Shown here: positions 33,158 to 46,800 of the stretch, piece by piece
Numbering within the stretch: the first letter of the stretch is position 1
Layout of the letters: each line of letters begins with the position of its first letter
Assembly (NCBI GenBank): GCA_023213315.1
Contig: JAKCPI010004467.1
Location: 1-64,000, forward strand
DNA from: Euborellia annulipes
Lineage: Eukaryota > Arthropoda > Insecta > Dermaptera > Anisolabididae
DNA length: 64,000 nt
Direction: 5' to 3'
Program-made: the position numbers and the translations under genes
The notes under the pieces: model-generated
The model's database searches: none
What the model was told of the DNA's origin: nothing
The model's input: the letters and a program-made list of their open reading frames with translations, nothing else

Positions 33158-36100
33158 TCAGCTGGCTGCGTGCTGCTGGAACATTGCGTGTGCTGGCTGT
33201 TGTTGATATTGGAGTACCATTACTTGTGGAGGCGGAGGCGGCGGGGGCGATGTGTTTGGATGTTGTTGTTGTTGCTGGTGTCGGATATCGTCAGCGTGGA
33301 TTCCTTCAGCTTCGTATTTGCCTCGTTTAAAGCGGCCGTATAAAGAAGAATATGGAAGATTATAATGGATTGCCGCTTGATTGATAGACATGTGACCAAT
33401 TCGGACCTTAAAAAAGAAACAAAAACATTGAGGAGACTTATTAACCTTAAGACGCTTTGGGAGGCAAAGCTGTTCGCATATTTTTGCCGTTAAGATGGCG
33501 TTAGGGGTCTTGAAAAAGAGCCGAAAACCGCAACTATTACGAAAATTTGCCAAAAGATGGCAGGGCTATATTTAATCTCATGTATTTCTTTGATTTTCGT
33601 TGATCTTTTAATATATCATTTATAACAGCATAAAAATATATAAATTTAGGCCTATAATGCTGATAATGCCGGCTGTTAGACTAGCTTGCCATCTTTTGCA
33701 AGAGTGCTGAACTATTTGGTCGTTAATTTTTAAATTAATACGAAATTTATTTTTTTATTTGACTTCGTCACCACAATTATTATAGGTAGGAGATTAATGA
33801 TTTTACATTTAAAAAAATTACAATTTTAATAATAGAGGTTTTTTTTGCATTTTCTATAAATATAAAAAAATAAATTAATCGTAATTAAAAAAAGCATTCT
33901 ATTAAGTAAAATGCTCACGAATTTATATAAAGCTCAGGGGCACACATCTTGTGGGTACGTGAATGGCGACCACGAGCTACCCTAGCTGGGACTGGCAGAA
34001 CTTCTGTCCTTTGCATGTCAGTCTCTTGTCTTCTATATTTTCAACAGACGTCAGACCGCCGTCAGAGGGCCGGCCTGATCTTTTCCTTCTCGATGGCAAA
34101 AACCCATGAATTATACCGCCGACCCCGCACCCAGGGATTAAAGAGAAAAAAAGAGCTCACGAATTTATATTATTAAAAAAAAACCTCATAAAAAATACTT
34201 TAAAATGTCTCAGGAGTTTAGGACTAAAGATTGAAGCCCCTTAAAAGTCAAAAGATGAGTAGATAGTTACCGCTTCAAGTGCTTCAGTCATTGCATCCTC
34301 AGACCAGGGAGTTGGATTCGATCTACTCAATTCAATTCCTTCTCTTTTACACCGTCCATATAACGTTCCGGTGGGAATTCCATATTCAGTTGAAGCTCTT
34401 TGTACAGATGTTTGTCCACTTCGAATTGATTCAAGAGCTCTTTCTAAATCATCCGAATTCCAAGTTGTTGGTGCGGCATTAAAAGGTGCTGATAAACGAA
34501 TTCCTTCACGACGTGCTATTTTGTAAAGAGTGCTGCTAGGAATACCTAATAAAAAAAAAAGAGAATTAAAAACCTGAATAGGAGCATTATGAATCAAATC
34601 AATTTTAGATAAGGATCTTTCATATATATATATAGGAATGTCAATCCTCTGTCCGCACCAAAACATATATACAGGGCGCTCCACTTGAATCCGGACATAA
34701 AGACTTTTTGTAAACTAGGTAGAGCTTTGTTTGAAAAGAGATGGAATTTTTTCAAACAAAGCTCAAATAGACTGTAAATAAGCCAGTCAATATATGGTTT
34801 AAAATAACAAATTTGCAAGAAAAGTTCGTGTTTGATTGGGCGAAAATTGCGCCCCTTGGAGTCGAACCAGGACCTTGGACTAGAAAGAACTCTTTGATGT
34901 TATTAGAGAGCCAATTCTGACCGTCGACTTAGGATATCCAAAGAACCTTATTAATTTGCCTCCCGTCCTTCCGGCGGGAAGGCCTTCAATGATCGCCGCT
35001 CTTCGGTTATATTCCGGGATCAACTTACTCAAATTTGCCCTCATTTTTGCCATTTTTATAGGTATCTAATTACTTTAGCACCATGTGGCGCCTACAGCCT
35101 GACTTTTAATATAGCGAAAATATCAAATTAAATTTCAGTTGAGCCCCTAAAAAGAGAGGAACCCTTCAATGCATTGATGAAGAAATGAGGTTTGTCTCTC
35201 AAACATAAGACCAAACATTGAAGAAATCGCAAAGTCTCATCAAGCTCAGGTTTCTAATTAAATCAGGAATGAATAAACATAGGAATGAACATGTGAAGTT
35301 TGTTTTTATTAAATGCGTTTTTTTTCTATATCATATTAGTTATATTTTGTATACAGTGAGTCAGCAAATATCTGTAGTAGTGGAAGTGCGCCCAGACTGT
35401 ATAAAGTTTGAGAAGCACTGTTGTAAAACATCATTCAAAAAGGGGATGAATATATTAAATTTCGTAACGAAAATAGCAGCTGTACCTCCAGTAATATAAA
35501 AACGCCTAAAGAAATTATCTCAGAAACCATCAGCGATAGCGACATCGGGAATAAGATCAATCAGGGTAGACGGACGAAAAAAAAGTATAGTCGAAAGTAT
35601 TGTGATCAAAACAAACATCTCACGCCTTGAAATGGACTTTTGGAGTAAGTCAGCTGGGGTTTCGATGATCCAACAGATCAGGAACGAGAAAATTAGAGGG
35701 ATCATGGATATCCAATTAAACATAATCGACACAATTGAGACAAGCGCCTTAATGGTTTGGGCATCTTCAGAGGGTGGCCGTCGATCGACTGTCCAAGAAA
35801 ATCTGGGACTGGCAACCGGCCGAAAAAAAGAAGACGACCCGTAAAGGGAGTGTGTGAGGGCACGGATGCACGGGGACTAGAAGATATGTCAAGCCTGAGA
35901 AGGTGTCATGACGTAATACATGTCACCGTTTCATATCTGAATTTTAATTTAAATGTTCAAAATGAATTTAGAAAGTGCCGCAATTTTCTCTCCAAATAAG
36001 AAATGAAAAGTCGTTTTGTTTGTAGCTAGGTGGAACTTTTAAAAGAGAAATTACCATAAGCTTTACTGGCTTTATTTGCAGATATCGTTCCTGTTCTTAA

Positions 36101-39100
36101 AGCTTCTAAAGCACTATTGAGATTATCTTCAGTCCAATTTTTGGTAGAGCCTTCTTTTTTTGGTGTGTCTATCCCCAGTCGATGCGCCCGTTGCCAGAGG
36201 GTTGTCGAAGGGATTCCATAAGTCGCTGAGGCTTTCGTTAGGCTCATGTGGTGATTTCTTAAAGCATCCAACGCTAATTCCATGTCCTCTTGGGTCCACG
36301 TTTTTGGGGTTCCTTTAGTCGTCTCGTTAGGAACATCTGAAAAAGAAAACAAAGAAATGTTAGATAAAATAAGCTTTAGTCTTAAAGGATTAATGAAAAT
36401 GATTTGAGACAAACAATTTTGAAAAAGAATTATGGTTATTTTCAACTTCTTTCATAATAAAATGATTAGAAAGCAAAATTTAATGAAATAAATACAAATA
36501 AATTAAAAAACACCGTTTCTGAAATTTCAGTGGTCGAAAAGCCAAATTAATAACAGTTAAGTTAAAAACTTTGATTACGGTATTTAATTCCGTTAGAAAT
36601 TATTAAATTTAGTCAAAACTATTAATAATATTAAAAGCATTCGATATGACGAATTTTGGAAACTTTTTGTAGTTCTCGATAAAAGCCATTAGAATTGAAA
36701 GAGGCTCTCATAAATTTCCTAACGGATTTTATGATTACAGTTAGAGCTGATGATTTTGAATCAGGTCATTTGATGTCAAGTTCTTGAATATTTGTCGACC
36801 AATCCGGGAGAAAGTTTATGAAATAAATATGGCTCAGAATAGATAATAGAGCGATGCACTCGCCTAAGAGGGGAGTTTAAAGGCCTGTATCAGTTCAATC
36901 AGCTAAAAATATATAATATTTAACAATTTATGTAAATTGTAAAGAAAACAGGATGTTAATTCAATAATTTTTGTTTTCGCCTCGAGTTGTAGAAAGACGT
37001 TGAAAAAAAAAATAGATTATTTCAGTCAAGAAGACTTGTAGCAGAAGTGGTCGAGTTGTTTGAGTGAATAAATAATATATATATATATCGAAGGCACCGG
37101 AGAATAAAACCAACATGTAATGGAATTCTCCGATTCCTTCTGTATGTGTTGTATATGATCCAGCGAAAAAGTATAATCGTAAAATATATATATTTTATAT
37201 TTTTGGACTAAAAAGCGAATTTAAACATTTTCTTAGATAAAAATAGTTAACGAAGGACTCCAATCTCTCTAATTATCTATCTATCTATCTCTCTAATCGG
37301 TGTCTGTTTCTGCTACTAATGTAATGAAAGTAAGTGTTAAATAAAATTTAAATCCAATCTGCGAATTTTGCTTCTAATGAATCAATCATCTTTGATAGGG
37401 CCAATGAGAAAAAAAATTTGAAAATTCTGATCAATTTTCTTTGCAAACATGAAATGATAATTGAATTTTTTAACTGTTTATTTATCAAACTCTCAAAATG
37501 TGATGCGGGACCTCTTGTCGGGAATTTCACAAATTGAGTTATTGATATTTTATTGCAGAAGATAATTTCCTGAACATTTTAAGACCAAAACCTCTATGAT
37601 ATCTCAAAAACTAAAAACGTTACAGCCTTTCAAAGTCAGTGATATAAAAAACGGTCACTAAATTGTAATATTTATCGGATTCTCACCCCCTAAAAATAAA
37701 TAGATACGTATGGCTTATAAGCTGGTAGTTCAATCAGGATAGATGAAGAAAATCTGCAGCTAGTTGTATTTCATTATTTTATTCCCACCTTTTACACCTA
37801 TCCTGATTACAGAATAAATCTGTATAGGAAATATTGAAGAATTGTATACAATCGAGACCCAAAAATCGATATTTTTCACCTAATTCGTCTAAAATGCCCG
37901 AGGCGATAATTTGACTTCTCCGACAAGAGGTCCCGCATCACATATTGAGGATTAATTAGAAACTCAAGATGTTTTGGCCTCCCGGATCGATACTGTCACA
38001 AATACTCTTGTTAATGAATAAATATTACAGTGTTATTTAATTTGAATTTGCAAAATTTCAATAATTGAAAGAAGAGACAATTATTCAATCATTTGGAACA
38101 TGACGGACTTGCTGGAGCTGGTTGGCTTGGCCCAGGCTCACCGGTGTGTCCAGAACTCGAGGGTATCAGGCCAAGAAGCTCTGGAGTTATCATCATCGTG
38201 TGCATAGAATGATCTTCATCTCCCACAGTCTAAAGAGAGAGAAAAAAAAAGGAAAAAGAAAAACTTTAATTCAAATATTAATAGAATCAAGGAATTTATT
38301 TTGATTTTTCCCCAAAATGTAGGACTAAAGAAAATTTAAAATTTTTCAATTTTTACGGTTTTGTGTATAAAAAATAAAAATAAAAAAAATCTAAATTAAT
38401 ATTTGAAAGAAAACTCGCTTAAAAAATATCATCATTTCCATTGATGATGAGATAGATTTCTAAAGTTGACCCTAAAACCCTAAATGAACTGAATTTCATG
38501 ATTATTATTAGATATAGCCATAAAATATTTAATATCTTAATTAAAATTGGTAAAATTTTGTAAGCATAGGTAGATCAGATAGTGTAAATAGGACGTAAAT
38601 CTTTTGGAAGTGTAAAATAAATAAATAGCAAAGAATAATTACCCTTTCTGACATATGGCTATCTATATCGATTGTTTCTGCCTGTTCCATGGCTCGAAGA
38701 GTTTCAAATTTTACTTTTACGTTTTCTTGATGACAATCCGTCGTATCTGAGAAAAAAAGGAATAAAAAAATGTATATATAGGGCTGGGCAATAAACAGCT
38801 AGTGTAATACAAATACTTATTTTTAAATAGTACAATAAATAAAAGATCAAGCAGCTATGTTTATTTCCTTATTATAGAACCCACAGGGACGTTTTGGTCG
38901 ACTATGCGACCATCTTCATGGCTAGACATTTCATAAAATTCTATTGACTTTGACACTGAATGTATTAAATCTGATAGATCATAATTAATTTTATAAAATA
39001 TCTGTCAAAGGACTTTTTTTCTGTTGACTGAACTCTAGACCATGAAGATGGTCGCATAGTCGACCGAAACGTCGCTGTTCTGTGGTTCTATAATAAAGAA

Positions 39101-40864
39101 AGAAACATAGCTGCTTGGCCTTTTATTTATTCTACTAGATATTGATTCAGCTATTCATCTCGCTAACATATTTTTAAATATTTTGCCCAGCATGTTTTTA
39201 TTTTAGTCTTTGCGGCATCATAGAGTTTTTAACCATACTTATATTAATTCATTTCGATTCAGAGAAATTTATTTGGCATCCAAATGGATGTTTATTTTAA
39301 GTAGTATGTATTTGAATTAAAAAAAAAGGAGGGGAATCATCGAAAAATTTTCAAGAAATAATGAAAAATTTGCAAAAATTGGTTAAAAGTCAGTTTTTGT
39401 ATTCAAGTAGCTTGCATAACTAGATCAAGTAGTGAGGAAATAAAGTATAGCAAGTTCACTCAATAAAGAAAAAGTTTTTATTATTTTAAATTTTGCAGGA
39501 TAATCAATTCGTGTCAACTTTGACGATCTTTTGATCTTGAGAAAAGACAACGAGAGCCCGAAAGGTTGACCCTAAAACCCTGGATGAACTGAATTTCCTG
39601 ATTACTATTAGATATAGCCATAAAATAATTAATAACTTGTGTAATTAGCAAAATTTTGTGGGCATAGTTTTAGATGTAGAGCAGAAATTGTAAACAAGAT
39701 GGAAATGTTTTGAAAATCTTGAATAAAAAACAAAGCAAGCAATAATAAGGAAAGGAGGCATCTCTTTTAAGAGTGATGTTTCTATTGGGATTAAATTCTA
39801 TTTAAAAACTTTGGCCTCCTTATTATCAAGAATGAAAAATATATTTTATTATTTTCTGCGCTAATTGGAATCGAATAAAAGTGGATCTCAATCTTTTGTA
39901 AGATTGTTATTTTCAGTCTCATCTACTTAACAAAGATGGGCAGCTTCGATAAATAGCTTTGTATCGTCAAAACCTCTTGTTATTATTAATGACCAAGTTT
40001 TACTAATAAACAGTAATATTACTATTACTACATCTCCATTTTTACCTGTTATTTTTAAGTAAAAAAAAAAATAAAAAAAAAAATACCCTGCATATCGTGC
40101 TGAGATTCATGAGGTGAGCATTCGTGGAGGTCCATATTTTCGACCAGAGTGGCCTGAGGTCCGGGGGGTTGTGTCTCTGGTTGGATATCTACATCAGGGC
40201 CAGGATCAGTGGTCCCCGCATTGGATGGGGGACCAGTGCTTCCTCCACCACCACCACCCCCGTCTAAACCATTCATAGATGGTCCCATCAGCATCCCCGG
40301 GGAATGTTGAGGCCCAGAAGTCTGCTGCTGCTGCTGCTGCTGTTGCTGCTGCGCCAACTTAAAAGAAAGAGAAAAAAAGGAAAATAAAAAAAAGACCAAT
40401 CAATAACATCAAATTAGAGTTTTTCAAATTCTCTTTCTTTAATAAAAAAAAAAAAAAAAAAACGAAATAGAGATGAAAGGAAATAAATTTATACTTATTC
40501 TTAAAAGTAATTGAATAATAAAAAAATTGAAATAAAAAAAAAAACTCATTATTATTTATTTTAAAGGTGGCAAGTTTAGTCACCCAAAGAAAAAAATTCC
40601 TCTTAAGATTTCTTCAAATTAAAGAGGAAGTTTAATTTTTTGGTTGACTTTTATTTTATTATCATCGTAAAAAATAAAAAATTTCAAATTCTTACCTTCC
40701 TTAATAAACAAATAATAAGAGTTAATCTCTGTTAGTTCTATTCTAATTTGCACACTAAAAAATATATATATATATATATATATATCTTAATCTATTTATT
40801 ATACTGTATTTTAAGGTTAACTTAATCCCTTAATTACTATTAAATATTTTATTTTAAAATTATA

Positions 40865-40895
<31 letters not shown>

Positions 40896-43800
40896 AGGAA
40901 AATGATATACCTAGAATGTAATGTAATTTCTAGAGAAATGGAGATTAAAAAAAAAAGGTGGCACTCGGCCTACTGGTTCTATAAATTTTGCAAGGCAGGC
41001 AGGCAGGCAGGCAGAGAGCTGCCCCAGGGGACGGGCAGGGGTGGGGCAGTGGCCTCAAAATGCGTCTGGCACAAAACTCGATCAATAGCAGACATCAGAT
41101 AGGCTCAGGGGTGGAACATTAAACACCCCCTCCCCCCTCCCTCCATCCCTCTTTACATTTACGCCCTCCCGGACCTCCGCGATCAGCTTTCAATCAACTA
41201 TTGATTACCCTTTTTTTTTTTTTTATAAAAATATTAATTAAGAAAAAAAAAGAATTTTTTTGTATTATGATCTTGAATGCTTTTGTATCTGAATTGTAGA
41301 AAGTTAGAGAATGAATGACCAAAATGTTGGGTTTAATTTAATTGGGCGGGCAATCAAGGGTAAGGGTGGACCGCCGGGAAGTCTTGGTTCGAGACCTGGG
41401 ATGCCCAATTCGCAAATATTATTGTTATTACACTTAGAAGGAAAGTATTAATAAAAAAATTAAATTTTTTAGTTTCAAGAAAGCAAAATATGGGGGCCTT
41501 TATGGAATTTGAAGTGTTTGATGAATTGCTGCAACTTTGACGGCCACATTATTATTATATATATATATGAATAAAACTATCAAAAGTATTTATGAATTAG
41601 CTATCGATTTTGAAAAGTAATAACATCTTTAGGCCAAATGAAAATAGTAGGTTATTAAAATAAGAAAGAACAGAACTATTAATTAGGGGGGGGGGGGCTT
41701 CCCGGTGAATAGCGACAACGCAACAATTTCATCGGAATTGAAAAAACATCTAAAAGCCTCAATTAACTTCACTGGGATGGGGTGGAATTATTTGCCTAGT
41801 CATTTGCATGTACAGTGAGGGACAATATTAAGTCCCACCCATGCGTTTTCTACTTGTGATTATTTCATTGTTTTAAAAAAAATATTTTTTAATGAAAACT
41901 TTCATGGTTCAAACCTAGAAAATTTCCAATAAACATTTTCATTTTCTTTTATAAAAACAATGAAATAATCTCAAGTAGAAAACGCATGGGTGAGACTTAA
42001 CTTTGGCGCTAACTGTACCTATACATATACAGAGCCATCGTGTTTTATTTAGAAATTGAACCATTTCTATTATAATTAAACAAATTTGGGAAAGAAAAAA
42101 AAATTGTTTAATAATTTAACGCAACAAATGACCAACTAAAAAAAATATCAACTAATAACTAATATAAATAAGAGTAAAAAATAAATTAATGTTAATCCAC
42201 ACTTTGGCTGTGTATATGAGCAGGGCCCGATTAAGGAGTTTGCCACCCCTTCCCCTATCCCTCAGGAGATTTTTTCTTTAAAATTTTTTTAAGTTTGTCT
42301 GTATGCCAAAGGAGAAGAATAAAAAACAAAAAAAAAAAAAGAGTAGGAAATAATTAATATTTAGTTCCAATTTAAAACTAGTAATAATCTGTCAAATATT
42401 TTCATCTGGCATGAAGATATCATTATGATCATCTTGACTAAACCGATAGCCAAAAACTTTTTAATAAATAGTTTTCAATCAATACTTCTCTTGTTTTTAT
42501 TCCTATTACTATATAAATGGCTTCACATTGATATAGGTGGCTCCTACCAGAGTCAATCAAAGATGTTTAAGAGGATGTTAGCCAGAGAAGGCTAACCAGA
42601 GGGTTGATCCTATCGAAATGTATTATAGAGAAAAACGTTTTATAAGAGAGCCTGATTGATACAAGGCATTCCATTCGTTTCCTCTAAATTTCGATAGAAT
42701 CTACCTACTGGCTGGCATCCTCTACTCTTACACATTTAATATATTTGAAGATTATAAATAATGTAGAACGTTACTACACTGTAGTCCACTCATTAAAACC
42801 TCAGTTCTTACTTTTAACTTGGGTATCCTTATTTACTGCGCCCATCTAAATATATGAAAAATAATGGAATTAATGTGATTCTTATATTGACCTCGAGTGA
42901 TGATATATTGGCTGAGTAGCATTTTATATATTAAAGACAGACAAAGAAAGGAATTTACTCTTTAAAGGGTTAAAAGGCGTAAGAGAAATTATAGAGATCA
43001 AAATCAAAGATTTTACTATATTTTATTATTTTTTTTTTAAATTCTTTCTAACAAATTCGTACATTGTTTTTATGATTTCATAAAACAAAGGGACTTTAGA
43101 AGAAAAGGCAGAATAATTCAAGTGAAAGTACAGAGATTTTTAAGATTATTTTGTGAGTAGCAAAAAAATGAATAAAAATGACGAGAAAATCGGGATTAAA
43201 TTAAAACTTAAAATATAAATAAGACAAAATTAATTTCTATGGACTATTATAATTTAAAAATTTATCATATATCCAAAAAGTAAAAAATAATGTAATTATA
43301 TTTTTTGACATTTCTAACCTCATATATATATATATTATAAAATATTATAAATAAGTATAATCATTAAATAAAATTTTTTATTATTTTATTTAAAAAAATC
43401 ATTTAAATATTAATTAAAAGGAATTTTAATGTGATTTTAATATTTATACAATTTTGATTATGAAGTAATCAAACAAATTTTAGGTTAAAAATGAATTTTT
43501 TTTTAGAATATAGCATATTTATTAAATTTTTAAAAAGAATAATATTATTATTAATTTATTATCTTGATAAAAAATTCCATCAAATAAATTTGAATTAAAT
43601 AATTCAAATTTGTATAAGTACATTTTGTGATTTTTATTAATTACTCACTTTTTTTTTTATAAAAATAGATTTATTTTTATATTTTGCAATATTATTTAGA
43701 AATAAATAGAATAAAGAAATATATTTTTAATAAAGATCACAAAAATACTTTCAATAATTAATAAAATAAAGGTGTTGAAATTTTTTTTTATCAAATAGAC

Positions 43801-46800
43801 AAAAAAGAAATAAGAATAAATAATAATATTATTTTTTTTGATAAAAAAAGAATTATATAAAAAAAAATCATACCTCCGTAAAAGTAAAAAAGCTCGTCTG
43901 GTAGTGATACATTAAAAATAAATAATTTTCTTCTTTTTTTCTTTCATAAATTATAAAATATATTGGAATATGTCAGGTTAATGACAGGCAGCAGCAGCCA
44001 GCAATATGTTCCACTTTGATTATTATTTATTTATTTATTTTTTTAAATTATTTTATTTATTTAAAAAATCTTTTAAATATAAATTAAATACTTTTCAGGA
44101 AGACTTAGATATTTTTTTGTAATAGGGCTATATTGTTTTTTTGTTGTTTGGTGGTATGGAATTGAGTTGAGTTGAGTACCTGCTGGTGTTGTATTCTAGA
44201 CGATTCAAGGACGACGACTGGGACGTCATCTTCCGTTGAGGTCGCAACTGAGGCCTGAGCCTGAGCCTGAGCCTGAGACTGTTCAGTGACTCTTTCAAGG
44301 CCTCCTCCGTGCTCAGCGCCTGCATGCTCGGGACCCAGCATATGAGACGCCATCGGACTCTAATTAAACACACACCCAGAAATTTTATTATTCAAACAAT
44401 TTTGTCAAATTAGGAGACCAAAGTGATTAAGTCCATATATTTAATTTTTAGTAGAATAATACCTAACAGGATTAGTCCCATAGTCCGGTTTGAAATAATA
44501 AAAAAAAAAAAAAATTGTTTAAAGAAGTGTATAAGACAAATAAAAATAAATTATGTTAAAATTTTGAATAAAAATCAGGTTGGTCAGATTTTAAATATTC
44601 CGGCTAATTGATGGATCCAATTAGCTGAACTAAGCAAAGTATTACAGTATACAAATAATATTTCGTCTTCTCTCTTTGCCGTTAATCCCGCATTTCCGGG
44701 GAGGCATAATAAAGAGAGATTATAAATAAACAAGCCGGCCCGTCGGTTGCTAGGAAAAAGGGGGGGGGGGATCTCACCCGATTGATAAAAGAAACGCCAG
44801 AGCTTTGATCGTCATGCACGTACTCACAAGATGTAAGCTCCTTTGGGAACAGTTATTTATTAAAATTTGTATTTAACCCTTTCTGAATCCTGGAAGAAAA
44901 CTTCTGAATAAGTCATAATTTCAATTTAAAATTTTATTATCAGAAATGAAGAGGAATGCAGTCAGGTAAGGGGCCTCTATTATTAAATCAAACTCCTTTG
45001 TTGCAAGACGTTTCGGTAAATTTTATTGTGCCATTTTCAGTTGCATAAGAGTTTTTTAGAAAATAGAGTTGTCAATTGTGTGTCCATAAACCAGTCATAT
45101 ATGGACTATCTTAAGGTCCGTCGACCCCGCACCGCGGGAATAATCAGGCGAGGACAGAAGAAGATGCACAACGGAACCAAGCGCCATTAACCTAAATCTG
45201 AGATAAAGGCCATTTCAGGAGAGGGAGCAGGTGCAGCCAAAATAAAAGCCTCCGATTTAATACAATTCATCGAGACGTTTCGGGTGAATTTTATTTACCC
45301 ATCTTGAGTCCTTCAAAATTTCAAGTCCCGGAGTTGGTCAATAGGCTATTTATATGTATGTATTTACAGGTATTGCCCTATTGACCAACTCCGGGACTTA
45401 ACAATTTTGAAGGACTCAAGATGGGTAAATAAAATTCACCCAAAACGTCTCGTTGAATTTTATTAAATCCGAGGCTTTTATTTTGGCTGCACCTGCTCCT
45501 TCTCCGGCCTATAGAAAAACAGCCACTGACTACATTGATTTAAAGGCAATTTCATTTGCACAATTGTAAATAAACCTAAAGCAAGGGCGGATACAGGGGA
45601 GGGGTAAAAGGAGTAATTCCCCCCCCCCCGGAAATTTGAGAAAAATATTTATTTTGGGAATTAAAATTTATTTTTAATGTTGTGGAAAGTAGATTTATAG
45701 CTTTATTTATTTTTAATATAAAATTTTAAAAATTAATACTTAAAAATTTAATTTGTATATATATTCTGGTAAATAAGTACAGAATGCACCTTTAAATTAC
45801 AAAAAGAAAAAATTGTGTGCTGTGTGACCATTCACACCAGATAACCCTCCCCCCCCCAGCCCTCCGAGAAACTCTTCTGGATCCGCTCTTGACCCAATGG
45901 CAATGACTTTTTTCTTGTTTCATACAAACAAGAGGCGGTCTTATCTCAATTTCGATCATAATCGCGCATGGCTCCTTCATGCAAAACATGGTCAACGTAT
46001 CACATAGGCCATTATAAATGACTGGCTTATGGGCAGACGATTGACAACTCTATTTTCTAAAAAATACTTATGCAACTGAAGATGGCACATAAAGTTAGAG
46101 GCTCCTTACCTGGCTGCATTCCTCTTCATTCCTGTTATTCAATTCTATTTTCTGCATTAATTAAGATTTAAAATTTTAACATGTCTCGAAGAAAGAGAAT
46201 TTTGGTGAAGAACTGAGTGTGTGTGGGTGTGTTATTTTTGTTATTTGTATTCTCAAAAAAATCTTTTATTTTAAATAATACATGCATTATGTCATTGAAC
46301 TCCTTATCTATTGATTTTGAAAATTCCAGTCAGGTGAAAAATATTAATGTAAGAAAATTGTAGTGTAGGCCCGAGAGGAGGAACCGGACATGGCTTATTC
46401 TTAGGGTGGTGATAAACTATTAATACTAAAAATAATCACTGAGTTTTCACTAATTGTTAACAAATTGTAAGATCGGCTAAGACAAAAATCGGTCTCTCGG
46501 ACTTGTTTTTTGCCCCCTGCTGATAACTTTTTTCTAAGCTCCTAAAAATCTCCATTTACTCACAATTGTCAGATATGTATGATATTGGATACATGATTCT
46601 CTATTTTAGCTAAGTCAAGATGAAAGAAATGTAGAATTAGAAATTAAAATACGTGTACAAGGGTGAGGGGGGGTTATTTTTCCGCTAAGCCTGTATTTTT
46701 TTAAGTCCTCAGCATCTTAGGCCATATAGACTTTAACGATACACATTATTTAAATACGATTTATTAGGGCGTCCAAGCATATTTATTTATACCATTTGGT

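Larger units (their letters stand above)
44941..46133. mobile_element. Inverted pair of Penelope-like ends enclosing other elements (tentative)
   Basis: Outer arms 44941-45110 and 46005-46133 are reverse complements (GAGTTGTCAATTGT-like, TTGCATAAG, GAAGAGGAATGCAGTCAGGTA). The left arm, read on the minus strand, has CTGAAAATGGCAC...CCGAAACGTC; the right arm keeps CTGAAGATGGCAC but has lost the GAAACGTC box. Inside lie another inverted pair (45218-45506) and a MITE (45582-45891). All within psq intron 3. Confidence 0.5.

Noticed and set aside
33070..33343. Plus-strand frames opposite the last psq exon
   Set aside because: Antisense shadows of the psq C terminus, whose Gln/Pro-rich codons keep the other strand open.
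41341..41409. Intact tRNA gene
   Set aside because: Acceptor-like ends and a T-loop are present, but the D and anticodon arms do not fold and no anticodon can be assigned.
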